A stretch of 64,000 bases of DNA from Franconibacter helveticus LMG 23732 (GTDB taxonomy: Bacteria > Pseudomonadota > Gammaproteobacteria > Enterobacterales > Enterobacteriaceae): NCBI RefSeq assembly GCF_000463115.2, contig NZ_AWFX01000045.1, forward strand, positions 420,233-484,232. Direction: 5' to 3'. The position numbers and the translations under genes are program-made. The notes beneath the pieces were generated by a model. The model did no database searches, was not told where the DNA came from, and saw nothing but the letters and a program-made list of their open reading frames with translations. The stretch's first letter is position 1; every line of letters begins with the position of its first letter. Below are positions 1 through 9,903 of the stretch, one piece after another.

Positions 1-1501
1 CAAGCTCATGGGTCATGTTTTGCGCCATCGCAGCGGCCTGCGGCAGAAGCGGCGTCAGGCTCTGCCAGGGGTTATCGGCGGCCGGGCGAGTCGCCTGCGC
101 CAGCAGCGAGGCGTCCAGCGCGCAGCCCAGCGCTTCGATACGCTTGCGGCTTGGCGGATGGCTGTCGGTCGGGTGCGCCGTTTCGCTTTCCAGATACTGT
201 TGCGGGTCGCTGAAGCCATTTTCACGCAGGTCGGCGACGACGTTTTCCACCAGGTTATCGCTCTGAAGCTTACCGTTGAAGAAAGCCTCAAAGACGCGGT
301 TTTGCGCCTCGCTGATGGCGGAAATGCGCAGCAGCGAAGTGGCAAGCGCGCGCGCAGAGCTGGCGCGTGCGCCGATGGCGTCGGCTTCATGCTCGCGAAT
401 GCGGCTCCAGTGGCTCACCGTTTCGTGAAGCTGCTGAATGAACTGGATCCCGATGTGCAGCGACGGATAAAGAATGACGTGATCCAGCACCGGCGCATTG
501 CGCTGGTTCAGCACCATGGTTTCAATGCTGTGGCTGATGCCCGCATAGAGCGGCGCGAAACGCAGGCTGTAGAGCGTATCCTGGCCGACAAAGTGGCCCA
601 GCTCATGCCCTACTACGGCGCTCAGCTCCTCTTCATCCATGAGCGCCGCCCAGGTGAGCGGGAAGTAAAGCGTCTGCCCTTTCAGCAAGGGGCCGTCTTC
701 CACTTGCACAGGATTAGCGGTGACGTAAAAGCCCTCCAGCAGGCCGACCACGATGTTGTCCGGAACGATAGCGCCGAGACGCTGCGCCAGCGCCTCCACC
801 CATCGCCACAGCTCAGGCGCCTGCTCGCGGGTCAGGTTATGGCCCGCCACTTCATGCGGCTCCGGCTGGAACAGCGCAAAGCACTGCTTCAGGCTGCCAA
901 GACTTTTATAGAGCACCCACAAAATGCCGAACAGGACCATCAGCGCAAAAAACATCACCTTGATGCCGCCCGCGTTCATTTTGAAGTGAGTGCCGAACCA
1001 GAGCGTTTCGTAAACCACCGCGCAGAAGAAGGCCAGCCCGCAAATGACAATCTGTGAAACCATCAGCCACGGCAACAGCTTGCGGCAGCGATCGAAGGCG
1101 CGAACTAAATCATCCTGAGAGCGTTTCGCCACCGTCACGCTGCGCCGACAAAGGGCGAGCGCCCCGGCATTCAGCACGAGGCACAGCAACGCCAGGCCTA
1201 CCGCCAGGCCCGCCAGCTTGCTTTGCAGCTGCGCCAGCATAATTTCAGTGGCGTACTGGCTTTGCAGCTGTCGCTCGTTATTGATGAGTTCTCTCGCCGG
1301 GAGACGATAATTTTCGCCGTCGACGGAAAATTCCATCACCGCATTACTCTCTTTTTGCAGCGCCGTCGTCGCTTCCTGAATCAGGGCGTTTGAAAAGTCG
1401 ACCCGCCCGGTAATGTCGCTTACGCGGTAATGTTGCCAGACGCCGTAGCAGGCAATCAGCAGCGGCACCAAAAAGAGATAGATCAGGCTCTTCCTGTTCA
1501 T
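1..1501 (-). CDS. M48-family membrane metallopeptidase (3' end outside window)
   Basis: The minus strand is open from an ATG at 1501 to the window edge, giving at least 500 residues and no stop, so the C-terminus is missing. A hydrophobic N-terminal segment lies at about residues 5-20, followed by three more hydrophobic stretches near 88-115, 135-162 and 172-192. The zinc motif HELGH is at residues 299-303, and the third ligand is probably Glu372 in REHEADAIG. This is the M48 (HtpX/Ste24-like) arrangement, so a zinc endopeptidase anchored in the inner membrane is expected; its substrate is unknown. An AAGGAA ribosome site lies about 10 bases before the start. It stands beside sseB, where E. 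coli has sseA. The family call is firm; the specific role is not. Confidence 0.85.
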   Translation of the reverse strand, partial: MNRKSLIYLFLVPLLIACYGVWQHYRVSDITGRVDFSNALIQEATTALQKESNAVMEFSVDGENYRLPARELINNERQLQSQYATEIMLAQLQSKLAGLAVGLALLCLVLNAGALALCRRSVTVAKRSQDDLVRAFDRCRKLLPWLMVSQIVICGLAFFCAVVYETLWFGTHFKMNAGGIKVMFFALMVLFGILWVLYKSLGSLKQCFALFQPEPHEVAGHNLTREQAPELWRWVEALAQRLGAIVPDNIVVGLLEGFYVTANPVQVEDGPLLKGQTLYFPLTWAALMDEEELSAVVGHELGHFVGQDTLYSLRFAPLYAGISHSIETMVLNQRNAPVLDHVILYPSLHIGIQFIQQLHETVSHWSRIREHEADAIGARASSARALATSLLRISAISEAQNRVFEAFFNGKLQSDNLVENVVADLRENGFSDPQQYLESETAHPTDSHPPSRKRIEALGCALDASLLAQATRPAADNPWQSLTPLLPQAAAMAQNMTHEL

Positions 1502-1893
1502 CGTAATATCCGTTTTCCTTGTTTAAGCCATAGAGCGAGAGCGTATTACCCTCGCTTTTAATCGCCGCCGCAGCGAGGCGGTTGCGGTGATGTCCACGGC
1601 CCTCTTGCGGGGCCGGTGGTTATTGCATAGCGTGAAGCTCTACCTTCCTGACGGGCGCATGCCATGCGGTATACAGAAAAAACGCGACAGGTATTAAAGC
1701 AAAACGCTTTTTATTCATCGCGGCGTTCCGGGTTTATTCCATTAAATAAAAACGCGCCCGCCCCCGCCGTTTCAGGCGGTGGATAACAAAATGAGCAACA
1801 CAGGGGAGGCAAGCTTAGCAAAGAGAGGAATAACCGTGGCCTACCAGAATTTGTCTTGATTCAGAGAGAACGTGAAATAAGGGTAAAGCGCGG
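1502..1893. other. Intergenic region, no protein gene seen
   Basis: About 390 bases lie between the M48 peptidase start and the sseB terminator. I see no convincing coding frame. A GC-rich inverted repeat (CACGGCC/GGCCGGTG) sits at about 1595-1618 without a following T-run. The peptidase promoter must lie in the left part. In E. coli the small RNA RyfA is encoded just downstream of sseB, but I could not recognise its sequence here. Confidence 0.5.
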
Positions 1894-1923
1894 AAATAAA
1901 AAAGGCGGCACGATTATGCCGCC
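1894..1923 (-). terminator. Intrinsic terminator of sseB
   Basis: Read on the minus strand, GGCGGCA and TGCCGCC form a seven-base-pair stem around a six-base loop, followed directly by a run of six T and then ATTT. It begins seven bases after the sseB stop codon and should end the pepB/sseB transcript. Confidence 0.85.
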
Positions 1924-1929
1924 CTGCAA

Positions 1930-2706
1930 TTAAATAATACGGTTTTGTTTAAAGTCGCGCAGGAAACTGCCCCAGCGGCGTTCATAAAACGGCGTGATAT
2001 GAGCAATCATAAAATGACTGACGCCCTTTTCGCCCTCTTTGACCTGACAAAGGTCAACCGGCTCATCGCCCGGCAGCGTATCCATCGCCACGCTGCCAGC
2101 GGCGCGGATAACCGGCTCGATATCGCCTTCCGCTTCAATACCAATCAGCAGATTCGGCTGCTCATCCGCCTGTTCTTTTATGGAACAAAGAAAAGCGCGT
2201 TTTACCGTTTTCATCTCTTTGAAGAGCGTGGTGAGCGAATCTATCATCTGCGCCGGCGGCTCGGTCACTTCTGAGAGCAACAGCGAAGCGCCGCCTTCCA
2301 GCACCGTCTGGTTGCTTACCGCATCGCCTTCAGGGCTGATGAGATGGCTGATTTCCCGCGGCGTGAACTCTTTGCCGGTCGGCAGCTTCGCGTTCAAAAA
2401 GAGCGTTTCGCCAGGGGTCATTTCAAACAGCTGGCGCACCGGCATCATGACAAACGCCTGCTGGTGCGAGACCGCCTGCTGCATCGCCTCAAGGGAAGTA
2501 AAGAACGGAATAACGGACGTGCCATCCTCTTTTTCCCAGTGCTGTAAATCTACCGCGCTGTTGGCGTCGATAGCCTCGCCCTGCGCCGCTTCGCCCGGCA
2601 CCCAGACGGTGGAGTCCAGCAGCACGCGGAAAAAGGCCGGACGGTGCGCAGGCTCGGTCGCCGCTTTTTCCAGCATGGTTTCAAGTTCGTTTTTGGTTTC
2701 AGACAT
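1930..2706 (-). CDS. sseB: Enhanced serine sensitivity protein SseB
   Basis: The 258-residue product matches the enterobacterial SseB protein from end to end in length and sequence character. The E. coli gene is known because its amplification increases serine sensitivity; its biochemical function is not established. No signal peptide or membrane segment is visible, so it is probably cytoplasmic. It lies downstream of pepB on the same strand, separated by about 176 bases that contain a GC-rich hairpin, and it has its own terminator. The ATG at 2706 fits the family start. Identification is confident, molecular role unknown. Confidence 0.93.
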   Translation of the reverse strand: MSETKNELETMLEKAATEPAHRPAFFRVLLDSTVWVPGEAAQGEAIDANSAVDLQHWEKEDGTSVIPFFTSLEAMQQAVSHQQAFVMMPVRQLFEMTPGETLFLNAKLPTGKEFTPREISHLISPEGDAVSNQTVLEGGASLLLSEVTEPPAQMIDSLTTLFKEMKTVKRAFLCSIKEQADEQPNLLIGIEAEGDIEPVIRAAGSVAMDTLPGDEPVDLCQVKEGEKGVSHFMIAHITPFYERRWGSFLRDFKQNRII

Positions 2707-2847
2707 AAGGTTACAGTCGTTTGTTTAATCAGGAAGGGAAGCAGGCCCCTCGCCCCGCCCTCTTCCCGCAAGGGAAAGGGGAAAACCCACTGAAAGGCGC
2801 TTTAGCGCAGGCGGGCAAAACCCACGCGCCAGAAGGCCTTTCACAGG

Positions 2848-2871
2848 GCGGGTGAGCGCAGCGCCACCCGC
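2848..2871. repeat. REP-like palindrome between pepB and sseB
   Basis: GCGGGTG and CACCCGC are perfect inverted arms separated by a ten-base GC-rich loop. The element lies in the 176-base pepB-sseB gap. Palindromes of this type are common as extragenic repeats in Enterobacter-like genomes. No second copy was noticed elsewhere in the window. A smaller GCGC-TTTA-GCGC hairpin lies nearby at about 2798. Confidence 0.6.
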
Positions 2872-2882
2872 CGCCTCTGTTA

Positions 2883-4172
2883 TTACGCGTCTGCGGTCAA
2901 CAGGTTCGCCAGCGTCCGTACGCCGATGCCGGTGGCGCCCGCCGCCCACTGCTCTACCGCCGCTTTACGGTAAGTGGCGGAGCAATCGATGTGCAGCCAG
3001 CCTTGCTGATAGTTCTCAACAAAGTGCGACAGAAAGCCCGCCGCGGTGCTGGCGCCCGCCGGGTAAGCGCCGCCCGCCGTATTGTTCAGCTCAGCAAAAT
3101 TCGAAGGCAGCTGATTGCGGTGGAATTCCGCCAGCGGCAAACGCCAGAAAGCTTCGTTTTCCGCTTTCGCGCTCTCAAGCAGGCGAGCAGCCAGCGCGTC
3201 GTCGAAGCTGAACAGCGCATGGTAATCATTGCCGAGCGCGGTTTTGGCCGCGCCAGTCAGCGTCGCGCAGTCGATGATAAGCTCCGGTTTCTGGGCGCAG
3301 GCGTCGATAAGGCCGTCTGCCAGCACCAGCCGACCTTCGGCATCGGTGTTCATCACTTCAACGGTTTTGCCGTTGCGGTAGGTAATGATATCGCCCAGGC
3401 GGAAAGCGTTGCCGCTTATCATGTTGTCGGCGCAGCAAAGAATGAGTTTTACGCGCTTGTTCAGGCCGCGGGTAATGGCAAACGCCAGCGAGCCGGTCAC
3501 CAGCGCCGCGCCGCCCATGTCCGATTTCATCGAATCCATAAAGGCGGTTTGCTTGATGCTGTAGCCGCCGGAATCAAAGGTGATGCCTTTGCCGACAAGA
3601 CAAGCGTAAACCGGCGCGCTCTTGTCCCCTGTCGGGTTGAAATCAAGCGTCAGCAGCACGGGCGGGCGCTCTGAGCCGCGTCCTACGGTATGCAGACCGA
3701 GATAGTTTTGCTCGCGCAGATCTTCGCCTTTGGTGATGCGATAAGAGACCTGCTCGCCGCCCACGTCGGCAAGCAGGTCGACCGCGCGCTGCGCCAGCTG
3801 TTCCGGCCCAACCTCTTCCGCCGGCGCGTTAATGACGTCGCGCACCCAGTCGATAATTTTCAGGCGGCTGTTCAGCTCTTGCTGTTGGGCATCGTCAAGC
3901 TTCGCCCAGTCGACAACGCGTTTGCCTTTAGGGCCGCGATAACCCATCCAGAAGGCCCAGCTTTTTTCCACATCCCAGCCTTCGCCTGCCAGCTCAACGT
4001 GCTTCAGCCCCTGGCCGTCGATTTTGCGCGCCGCGCGCTGGATAAGCGCCAGGTCATCCTTGCCGGTGAGATGCAGGGTAATGCCTTCGTTATTGATGCT
4101 GTAAGCGGCTTTCTCACCCCAGCGGGCGTCTGCGGGCGCCGTTGAGAGCGTAATTTTCATGGCTTCGGTCAT
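2883..4172 (-). CDS. pepB: Peptidase B, M17 leucyl-type aminopeptidase
   Basis: The product has 429 residues, close to the 427 of E. coli PepB, and begins with the family's typical [11 protein letters not shown]. The M17 signature [12 protein letters not shown] is present, as is the metal-binding segment around [15 protein letters not shown]. PepB is a cytoplasmic, manganese- or zinc-dependent hexameric aminopeptidase that removes N-terminal residues, including acidic ones, from peptides. It follows iscX on the same strand after a strong hairpin terminator at 4203-4237, so it is probably transcribed at least partly apart from the isc operon. Identification is secure. Confidence 0.96.
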   Translation of the reverse strand: MTEAMKITLSTAPADARWGEKAAYSINNEGITLHLTGKDDLALIQRAARKIDGQGLKHVELAGEGWDVEKSWAFWMGYRGPKGKRVVDWAKLDDAQQQELNSRLKIIDWVRDVINAPAEEVGPEQLAQRAVDLLADVGGEQVSYRITKGEDLREQNYLGLHTVGRGSERPPVLLTLDFNPTGDKSAPVYACLVGKGITFDSGGYSIKQTAFMDSMKSDMGGAALVTGSLAFAITRGLNKRVKLILCCADNMISGNAFRLGDIITYRNGKTVEVMNTDAEGRLVLADGLIDACAQKPELIIDCATLTGAAKTALGNDYHALFSFDDALAARLLESAKAENEAFWRLPLAEFHRNQLPSNFAELNNTAGGAYPAGASTAAGFLSHFVENYQQGWLHIDCSATYRKAAVEQWAAGATGIGVRTLANLLTADA

Positions 4173-4202
4173 CTTATTGTCCTTATATTCGGCTCATGGT
4201 GA

Positions 4203-4237
4203 AAACGTAAAAACGGGCCGCCAGAGGCAGCCCGTTT
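4203..4237 (-). terminator. Terminator between iscX and pepB
   Basis: On the minus strand, CGGGCTGCC and GGCGGCCCG pair as a nine-base stem (one G-T) with a TCT loop, and A/T-rich flanks extend the pairing. The downstream tract is T-rich (TTTTTACGTTTT). It starts three bases after the iscX stop and should end most isc transcripts. Confidence 0.85.
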
Positions 4238-4239
4238 CT

Positions 4240-4440
4240 TTATTCTGCTTCGTCCAGCCAGACCAGCAGTATCGCTTCGAGGATTTTTTCGTTTGACGCG
4301 TTTGGGTCGTCATCGAACTCCTCAAGCTCGCAAATCCACTGATGCATATCGGTGAAGCGCACGGTTTTCGGATCGGTATCCGGGCGGCTGTCGTACAGCG
4401 CCTCGCCGATTTCGCGGCTGTCGGTCCATTTCAGTCCCAT
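4240..4440 (-). CDS. iscX: IscX, iron-binding isc accessory protein
   Basis: The 66-residue acidic protein has the typical IscX start [15 protein letters not shown] and the acidic block EEFDDDP. In E. coli IscX binds IscS and iron and modulates the rate of cluster assembly. It is the last gene of the isc operon, 12 bases after fdx, and is followed by a terminator. Length and sequence fit the family exactly. Confidence 0.96.
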   Translation of the reverse strand: MGLKWTDSREIGEALYDSRPDTDPKTVRFTDMHQWICELEEFDDDPNASNEKILEAILLVWLDEAE

Positions 4441-4452
4441 CGCTTCCCCCGA

Positions 4453-4788
4453 TTAGTGTTCGCGAGCATGGTTAATAGTGTAACGCGGCATCTCGACCAC
4501 CAGATCTTCGTCGGTTACGCGCGCCTGGCAGCTCAGGCGGCTTTCCGGCTCAAGCCCCCAGGCTTTATCCAGCATGTCGTCTTCGTCTTCGCTGCTTTCC
4601 GCAAGCGAATCAAAGCCTTCACGCACGATGCAGTGGCAGGTGGTGCAGGCGCACGATTTTTCGCAGGCGTGTTCAATGTCGATGCCGTTGCGCAGCGCAA
4701 CGTCAAGAATGGTTTCACCGCTCTTCGCTTCCAGAACTGCGCCATCAGGACAGAGATCCTGATGAGGCAGAAAAACAATCTTTGGCAT
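4453..4788 (-). CDS. fdx: [2Fe-2S] ferredoxin of the isc operon
   Basis: The 111-residue adrenodoxin-type ferredoxin has its cluster ligands at Cys42, Cys48, Cys51 and Cys87, with an extra conserved Cys46 in CEKSCACTTC. It supplies electrons during iron-sulfur cluster assembly on IscU and interacts with IscS. The gap to hscA is only one base, which implies translational coupling. The start is the ATG at 4788 (MPKIVFLPHQ), as in E. coli. Confidence 0.97.
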   Translation of the reverse strand: MPKIVFLPHQDLCPDGAVLEAKSGETILDVALRNGIDIEHACEKSCACTTCHCIVREGFDSLAESSEDEDDMLDKAWGLEPESRLSCQARVTDEDLVVEMPRYTINHAREH

Positions 4789-4789
4789 A

Positions 4790-6640
4790 TTAAACCTCGT
4801 CCACGGAGTGGCCTTTCAGCGCCTGACGGATAGATTCATCCATACGGCGAGCGGCGAACTCCTGGGTTTGTTTGTCTGTATTTTTAATGGCTTGTTCAAT
4901 GGCGTCGGCGTTGTCGCCAAGGGCGGCGGCGCGAAGCGCCGCAACCGCGTCGTCAACGGCCTGCCGTTCAGCGACGCTTAACAGCGCGGCATCGGTTTTC
5001 AGCGCCCCTTCCAGGCTTTCCAGCACGCGGGCGGCTTCCACTTTCTGCTCTGCCAGCATGCGCGCTTTCACGTCTTGCTCGGCATAGCTCATGGAATCCT
5101 GAATCATGGTGGCGATTTCGCCGTCGGTCAGCCCGTAAGAAGGTTTCACCTGGATAGACGCTTCCACGCCGGTGGATTTCTCCATGGCGGTCACGCTCAG
5201 CAGGCCATCAGCGTCCACCTGGAAGGTGACGCGAATATGCGCGCCGCCTGCCGGCATCGCCGGAATGCCGCGCAGCGTAAAGCGCGCCAGCGACCGGCAA
5301 TCCTGCACCAGTTCGCGCTCGCCCTGCACGACGTGGATCGCCATCGCGGTTTGACCATCTTTAAAGGTGGTGAACTCCTGGGCGCGGGCGACAGGAATCG
5401 TGGTGTTGCGCGGAATGACCTTTTCTACCAGTCCGCCCATGGTCTCCAGACCAAGCGACAGCGGAATAACATCCAGCAGCAGCATTTCGCTGTCCGGCTT
5501 GTTGCCGACCAGAATATCCGCCTGGATTGCCGCGCCGATGGCGACCACTTTGTCAGGGTCAATGGAGGTAAGCGGCGTGCGGCCGAAAAACTCGCCTACG
5601 CGCTCGCGCACCAGCGGCACGCGGGTTGAGCCGCCGACCATGACCACTTCCAGCACTTCGCTTGCTTCCACGCCAGCGTCTTTCAGGGCGCGGCGACAAG
5701 CCAGCAGCGTGCGTTTAACCAGCGGCGCGATAAGCGCGTCAAACTGCTCGCGTGTGACGCTGCCTTTCCAGCCCGCAACCTCAACCTCTGCGGTTTCGGC
5801 GTCGCTCAGGGCGATTTTCGCCGCGATGGCGGCGTCAAGCAGCTGGCGTTGCAGGCGGTTGTCGGCACGATCCGTCAGCCCCGCCTGTTCGCGAATGCTG
5901 TCCGCAAGCAGGTGGTCGAAGTCGTCGCCGCCAAGGGCGGAGTCGCCGCCGGTCGCCAGCACTTCGAACACGCCGCGGCTTAAGCGCAGCACAGAAATAT
6001 CAAAGGTGCCGCCGCCGAGATCGTAGACCGCAATCACCCCTTCCTGACCGGAATCCAGGCCATAGGCGATAGCCGCCGCGGTGGGTTCGTTCAGCAGGCG
6101 CAGCACGTGCAGCCCGGCAAGACGCGCGGCGTCTTTGGTGCCCTGGCGCTGTGCGTCGTCGAAATAAGCCGGAACGGTGATCACCACGCCATCCAGCTCG
6201 CCTGCCAGCGCTTCGCGCGCGCGTTCGGCCAGCGCTTTAAGGATATCGGCGGAAACGCGCACCGGGTTTAACTGGCCGGCAGGCGTATTGATCATCGGCA
6301 AGCCGTTTTCGCTGGCCGTTAAGTCGTAAGGCAGATGGGGATAGCGCGCCTGAATATCGGCGAGCGAGCGGCCCATCAGACGTTTTACAGAGCTGATGGT
6401 ATTGGCCGGGTCGCTGGCGGCTTGCGCCCGCGCATCCCAGCCCACGGTGTGACCCTGTTGCTGGTAATGCACGACGGAGGGCAGCAGATGGCGGCCTTCG
6501 TGGTCCGCCAGGGTTTCGGTTTGCCCACTGCGAACCGTCGCCACCAGCGAGTTGGTGGTGCCAAGGTCGATGCCCGCCGCAAGCTTACGCTGATGCGGCG
6601 CGCTACTCATGCCCGGCTCACTGATTTGTAATAAGGCCAT
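4790..6640 (-). CDS. hscA: Hsp70-type chaperone HscA
   Basis: The 616-residue protein has the same length as E. coli HscA. It starts [12 protein letters not shown] and carries the Hsp70 phosphate-binding loop [12 protein letters not shown] near residue 24, the second motif [13 protein letters not shown], and the C-terminal substrate-binding domain. HscA uses ATP, stimulated by HscB, to bind the LPPVK segment of IscU and release the assembled cluster to target proteins. That segment is changed to LPPVK within ELELPPVKIHC of the IscU encoded here, so the partner motif is intact. It sits between hscB (15 bases upstream) and fdx. Confidence 0.97.
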   Translation of the reverse strand: MALLQISEPGMSSAPHQRKLAAGIDLGTTNSLVATVRSGQTETLADHEGRHLLPSVVHYQQQGHTVGWDARAQAASDPANTISSVKRLMGRSLADIQARYPHLPYDLTASENGLPMINTPAGQLNPVRVSADILKALAERAREALAGELDGVVITVPAYFDDAQRQGTKDAARLAGLHVLRLLNEPTAAAIAYGLDSGQEGVIAVYDLGGGTFDISVLRLSRGVFEVLATGGDSALGGDDFDHLLADSIREQAGLTDRADNRLQRQLLDAAIAAKIALSDAETAEVEVAGWKGSVTREQFDALIAPLVKRTLLACRRALKDAGVEASEVLEVVMVGGSTRVPLVRERVGEFFGRTPLTSIDPDKVVAIGAAIQADILVGNKPDSEMLLLDVIPLSLGLETMGGLVEKVIPRNTTIPVARAQEFTTFKDGQTAMAIHVVQGERELVQDCRSLARFTLRGIPAMPAGGAHIRVTFQVDADGLLSVTAMEKSTGVEASIQVKPSYGLTDGEIATMIQDSMSYAEQDVKARMLAEQKVEAARVLESLEGALKTDAALLSVAERQAVDDAVAALRAAALGDNADAIEQAIKNTDKQTQEFAARRMDESIRQALKGHSVDEV

Positions 6641-6655
6641 GTTGAGCTTCCAGAA

Positions 6656-7171
6656 TTAAAAATCGAGCAGCTTTTCTTCGAGTTGTTCTGACTGGCTTTG
6701 CAGTTTATCGAGAAAACGGAGTTTGCGCACGGTGTCCGCCGCCTGCGTCCACGCTTCGCTATCCAGCTCCGCGACCATCTGCTGATGGCGGGTTTTGTAC
6801 ATCCCTTTCACGCGCTGAATAAACGCCTCGAGGCGATCGGTATCTTTCGCCTGCTCTATCTCATCCAGCTCTTCGCGCAGCTCCAGCTGCTCCATCAGAA
6901 ACGCCGTATCGCGCACCGTGTGCTGCTCATTCGCAAGGTCGAAGCCATGAAGCGAAAGCAGGTATTCAGCGCGGGTTAGCGGATGGCGAAGCGTTTGCCA
7001 GGCCTGGTTGATGGTGGCGGATTGCGAGAGGGCCGCCAGTTGCTCGGCTTGCGGACGGCTGGCGTATTTATCGGGATGATACTGACGTTGCAGTTCCTGG
7101 TAGCGCGCCGCCAGTTGTTCACTGTCGAGCGCAAAGCCTGGCTGCAACCCAAAGAGGGTGAAGTAATCCAT
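6656..7171 (-). CDS. hscB: J-domain co-chaperone HscB
   Basis: I place the start at the ATG at 7171 ([12 protein letters not shown]), giving 171 residues as in E. coli; an in-frame extension to 7282 would overlap iscA and lacks family support. The J domain occupies about residues 1-75 with the essential HPD at 32-34. The helical C-terminal domain binds IscU and delivers it to HscA. An 81-base gap containing a strong hairpin separates it from iscA. Confidence 0.96.
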   Translation of the reverse strand: MDYFTLFGLQPGFALDSEQLAARYQELQRQYHPDKYASRPQAEQLAALSQSATINQAWQTLRHPLTRAEYLLSLHGFDLANEQHTVRDTAFLMEQLELREELDEIEQAKDTDRLEAFIQRVKGMYKTRHQQMVAELDSEAWTQAADTVRKLRFLDKLQSQSEQLEEKLLDF

Positions 7172-7203
7172 AACGGTCTCGGGGTCAGCGTAGTAAAGCA
7201 ATG

Positions 7204-7230
7204 CCCCGCGCGCCCGGTCGGGCGGCGGGG
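7204..7230 (-). other. Strong intra-operon hairpin between iscA and hscB
   Basis: CCCCGC-G-CGCCC, a GGTC loop and GGGCG-GCGGGG form an eleven-base-pair, almost all-GC stem with a single bulged base. No T-run follows on the minus strand, so it is not a standard terminator. It separates the iscRSUA block from hscBA-fdx-iscX and could stabilise or divide the message. Confidence 0.6.
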
Positions 7231-7251
7231 TCATCAGGGCGGGTCGTGGTA

Positions 7252-7575
7252 TCAGACGTTGAAACTTTCGCCGCAGCCGCACTCATCTTTTACGTTCGGG
7301 TTGGTAAATTTAAACCCTTCGTTAAGGCCTTCTTTTACGAAGTCCAGCTGAGTGCCGTTGAGGAATTGCAGGCTCTTGCCATCGATAACCACTTTTACGC
7401 CTTTGTCTTCGAACACCTGGTCTTCCGGCTGGGGTTCATCAACAAATTCCAGCACATAGGCCATACCAGAGCAGCCAGACGTGCGCACGCCAAGACGCAG
7501 ACCAAACCCTTTGCCGCGATTGGCAAGAAAGGCATTCACACGTGCGGCGGCGGAATCGCTAAGGGTAATCGACAT
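7252..7575 (-). CDS. iscA: A-type iron-sulfur carrier IscA
   Basis: The 107-residue protein has the three conserved cysteines of A-type carriers at 35, 99 and 101 (the last two in CGC near the C-terminus). IscA binds iron or an iron-sulfur cluster and passes clusters, chiefly [4Fe-4S], to apoproteins. It follows iscU by 13 bases in the isc operon. The length equals that of E. coli IscA. Confidence 0.97.
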   Translation of the reverse strand: MSITLSDSAAARVNAFLANRGKGFGLRLGVRTSGCSGMAYVLEFVDEPQPEDQVFEDKGVKVVIDGKSLQFLNGTQLDFVKEGLNEGFKFTNPNVKDECGCGESFNV

Positions 7576-7588
7576 ACTACAACCTCAA

Positions 7589-7972
7589 TTATTTGGCTTG
7601 TTTACTTTTGTAATCCGCAATCGCGGCTTTAATGGCGTCTTCCGCAAGAATGGAGCAGTGAATTTTCACTGGCGGAAGCTCAAGCTCCTCGGCGATGTCG
7701 GTGTTCTTGATAGCCTGCGCTTCATCAAGGGACTTGCCCTTCACCCACTCGGTAATGAGGGAGCTGGAAGCGATAGCGGAACCGCAGCCGTAGGTTTTAA
7801 AGCGCGCGTCTTCAATGATGCCTTCATTGTTAACTTTGATTTGCAGCTTCATCACGTCGCCGCAAGCCGGCGCGCCGACCATGCCGCTGCCAACGCTTTC
7901 GTCGCTGTTGTCAAAAGAACCGACGTTGCGCGGATTCTCGTAGTGATCGATAACTTTTTCGCTGTATGCCAT
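7589..7972 (-). CDS. iscU: Iron-sulfur scaffold protein IscU
   Basis: The product has 127 residues. The three cluster-ligand cysteines are Cys37 (GAPACGD), Cys63 (YGCGSA) and Cys106 (KIHCS), and the LPPVK segment recognised by HscA precedes the last one. IscU receives sulfur from IscS and is the site where the [2Fe-2S] cluster is built. It lies 26 bases downstream of iscS. Confidence 0.97.
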   Translation of the reverse strand: MAYSEKVIDHYENPRNVGSFDNSDESVGSGMVGAPACGDVMKLQIKVNNEGIIEDARFKTYGCGSAIASSSLITEWVKGKSLDEAQAIKNTDIAEELELPPVKIHCSILAEDAIKAAIADYKSKQAK

Positions 7973-7998
7973 GTTTTATTTCTCCCGTCGGATACCGA

Positions 7999-9213
7999 TT
8001 AATGATGCGCCCATTCGATGCTGTTCAGGTCCACGCCCTGCTTGAACATTTCCCACAGTGGAGAAAGATCGCGCAGACGGCCGATGGATTTACGAACCAG
8101 CTCGATGGTGTAATCAATTTCTTCTTCGGTAGTAAAACGACCTAAAGAGAAACGGATAGAGCTATGGGCCAGCTCGTCGTTCATCCCCAGCGCGCGCAGC
8201 ACGTAGGATGGCTCCAGGCTCGCCGAAGTACAGGCGGAACCGGAAGAAACGGCCAGGTCTTTCAGCGCCATGATCAGCGACTCGCCTTCCACGTAGTTAA
8301 AGCTGACGTTCAGGATGGTCGGTACGCCCTGCTCGAGGTCGCCGTTCAGGTAAACTTCTTCGATATCTTTAATGCCGTTCCACAGACGGTTACGCAGACC
8401 GCGCAGGCGCGCCATCTCGGTATCCAGCTCTTCTTTGGCGATGCGGTACGCTTCGCCCATGCCGACGATCTGGTGAACAGGCAGGGTGCCGGAACGCATG
8501 CCGCGCTCGTGACCGCCGCCGTGCATCTGCGCTTCAATGCGGATACGCGGCTTACGACGAACGTAGAGCGCGCCGATGCCTTTCGGGCCATAGATTTTGT
8601 GGCCGGAGAAAGACATCAGGTCCACTTTCAGCTGGGTCAGATCGATAGGCAGTTTGCCCACGCTCTGAGTGGCGTCAACGTGGTAGATGATGCCGCGCGC
8701 GCGACACATTTCGCCGATAGTCGCGATATCCTGCACCACGCCTATTTCGTTGTTCACATGCATGATAGAAACCAGAATGGTGTCGTCACGCATTGCCGCT
8801 TCGAGCTCTTTGAGATCGATAATGCCGTTGCTCTGCGGGGCGAGGTAGGTGACTTCAAACCCTTCGCGCTCCAGCTGGCGGCAGGTATCCAGCACCGCTT
8901 TATGCTCGGTTTTGCTGGTAATGATGTGCTTGCCTTTTTTCTGATAGAAATTGGCCGCACCTTTAATAGCCAGGTTGTCAGATTCCGTCGCGCCAGAGGT
9001 GAAAACAATCTCACGCGGGTCTGCGCCCACCAGGTCGGCAATGTGGTTACGGGCGATATCAACCGCCTCTTCCGCCTGCCAGCCAAAGCGGTGAGAACGG
9101 GACGCCGGGTTACCGAACGTACCGTCCATCGTTAAAAACTGCATCATCTTCTCGGCGACGCGCGGGTCAACCGGCGTAGTCGCGGAGTAGTCGAGGTAAA
9201 TCGGTAATTTCAT
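7999..9213 (-). CDS. iscS: Cysteine desulfurase IscS
   Basis: With the start at the ATG at 9213 ([16 protein letters not shown]) the protein has 404 residues, identical in length to E. coli IscS. A longer in-frame reading to 9294 has no family support. The pyridoxal-phosphate lysine is in [10 protein letters not shown] (Lys206) and the persulfide cysteine in [10 protein letters not shown] (Cys328). IscS takes sulfur from cysteine for iron-sulfur clusters, thio-modified tRNA and thiamine. The 120-base iscR-iscS gap matches the E. coli region where RyhB acts and mRNA is cleaved; I did not trace a RyhB pairing site. Confidence 0.97.
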   Translation of the reverse strand: MKLPIYLDYSATTPVDPRVAEKMMQFLTMDGTFGNPASRSHRFGWQAEEAVDIARNHIADLVGADPREIVFTSGATESDNLAIKGAANFYQKKGKHIITSKTEHKAVLDTCRQLEREGFEVTYLAPQSNGIIDLKELEAAMRDDTILVSIMHVNNEIGVVQDIATIGEMCRARGIIYHVDATQSVGKLPIDLTQLKVDLMSFSGHKIYGPKGIGALYVRRKPRIRIEAQMHGGGHERGMRSGTLPVHQIVGMGEAYRIAKEELDTEMARLRGLRNRLWNGIKDIEEVYLNGDLEQGVPTILNVSFNYVEGESLIMALKDLAVSSGSACTSASLEPSYVLRALGMNDELAHSSIRFSLGRFTTEEEIDYTIELVRKSIGRLRDLSPLWEMFKQGVDLNSIEWAHH

Positions 9214-9333
9214 TGCTCTTTGCTCCGTACATCTCAATATGTGAACCTGGCGGCTGGCATGATAATAGCCGACATCGACGGGGTGAACGCGCACCCCGGC
9301 CAGGTTCTGAATATCTGTCTTTTTTTAACTTAA

Positions 9334-9822
9334 TTACGCGCGCAGTTTAACGTCGATGGCGTCCTGAGCGCGGGCCGGGCGATGGGCTTCGTTATGCTGA
9401 CGGTCAGAGACATCCAGCACTTCCTGGTTGTTTACCAGTTCACCTAAGGTGATGTTATTCAGAAAACCGGTCAGACGGTCGCTGAGGTCGCGCCACAGCG
9501 CGTGGGTCAGGCATTTATCGCCGCCCTGGCAGCCGCCTTTACCCTGGCAACGCGTCGCGTCGACAGATTCGTCAACGGCGCTAATCACTTCGCCAACAGC
9601 GATGCTGCTTGCATCTTTACCCAGCAGGTAACCGCCGCCTGGGCCGCGCACGCTGGCCACCAGGCCATTTTTACGCAGACGGGAGAACAGCTGCTCCAGA
9701 TAGGACAGGGAGATGCCCTGACGCTCGGAGATATCTGCCAACGGAACCGGGCCCGCTTCGGAGTTAAGTGCAACGTCCAGCATTGCGGTCACGGCATAGC
9801 GCCCTTTTGATGTCAGTCTCAT
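9334..9822 (-). CDS. iscR: Iron-sulfur-sensing regulator IscR
   Basis: The 162-residue Rrf2-family protein has an N-terminal winged helix ([19 protein letters not shown]) and the [2Fe-2S] ligands Cys92, Cys98, Cys104 and His107 in the segment [17 protein letters not shown]. The holo form represses the isc operon, and apo-IscR controls other genes such as suf. It is the first gene of the operon, and a type 1 IscR site lies about 80 bases upstream. Confidence 0.97.
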   Translation of the reverse strand: MRLTSKGRYAVTAMLDVALNSEAGPVPLADISERQGISLSYLEQLFSRLRKNGLVASVRGPGGGYLLGKDASSIAVGEVISAVDESVDATRCQGKGGCQGGDKCLTHALWRDLSDRLTGFLNNITLGELVNNQEVLDVSDRQHNEAHRPARAQDAIDVKLRA

Positions 9823-9903
9823 GTCTTACTTAACCTCAAACACGCCCCTCGAAGCGGGGGATTATTGTCATATGGGGTGTTGCATAGCAGGCGCAAGTCT
9901 GAC

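Noticed and set aside
8..1057. Long open frame on the plus strand opposite the M48 gene
   Set aside because: It mirrors the codon bias of the minus-strand peptidase gene, has no recognisable motif, and conflicts with HELGH on the other strand.
1595..1618. GC-rich inverted repeat as a terminator
   Set aside because: No T-run on either side, and it lies upstream of the M48 gene on its strand.
8164..9135. 323-codon plus-strand frame opposite iscS
   Set aside because: Shadow of the highly conserved iscS gene.
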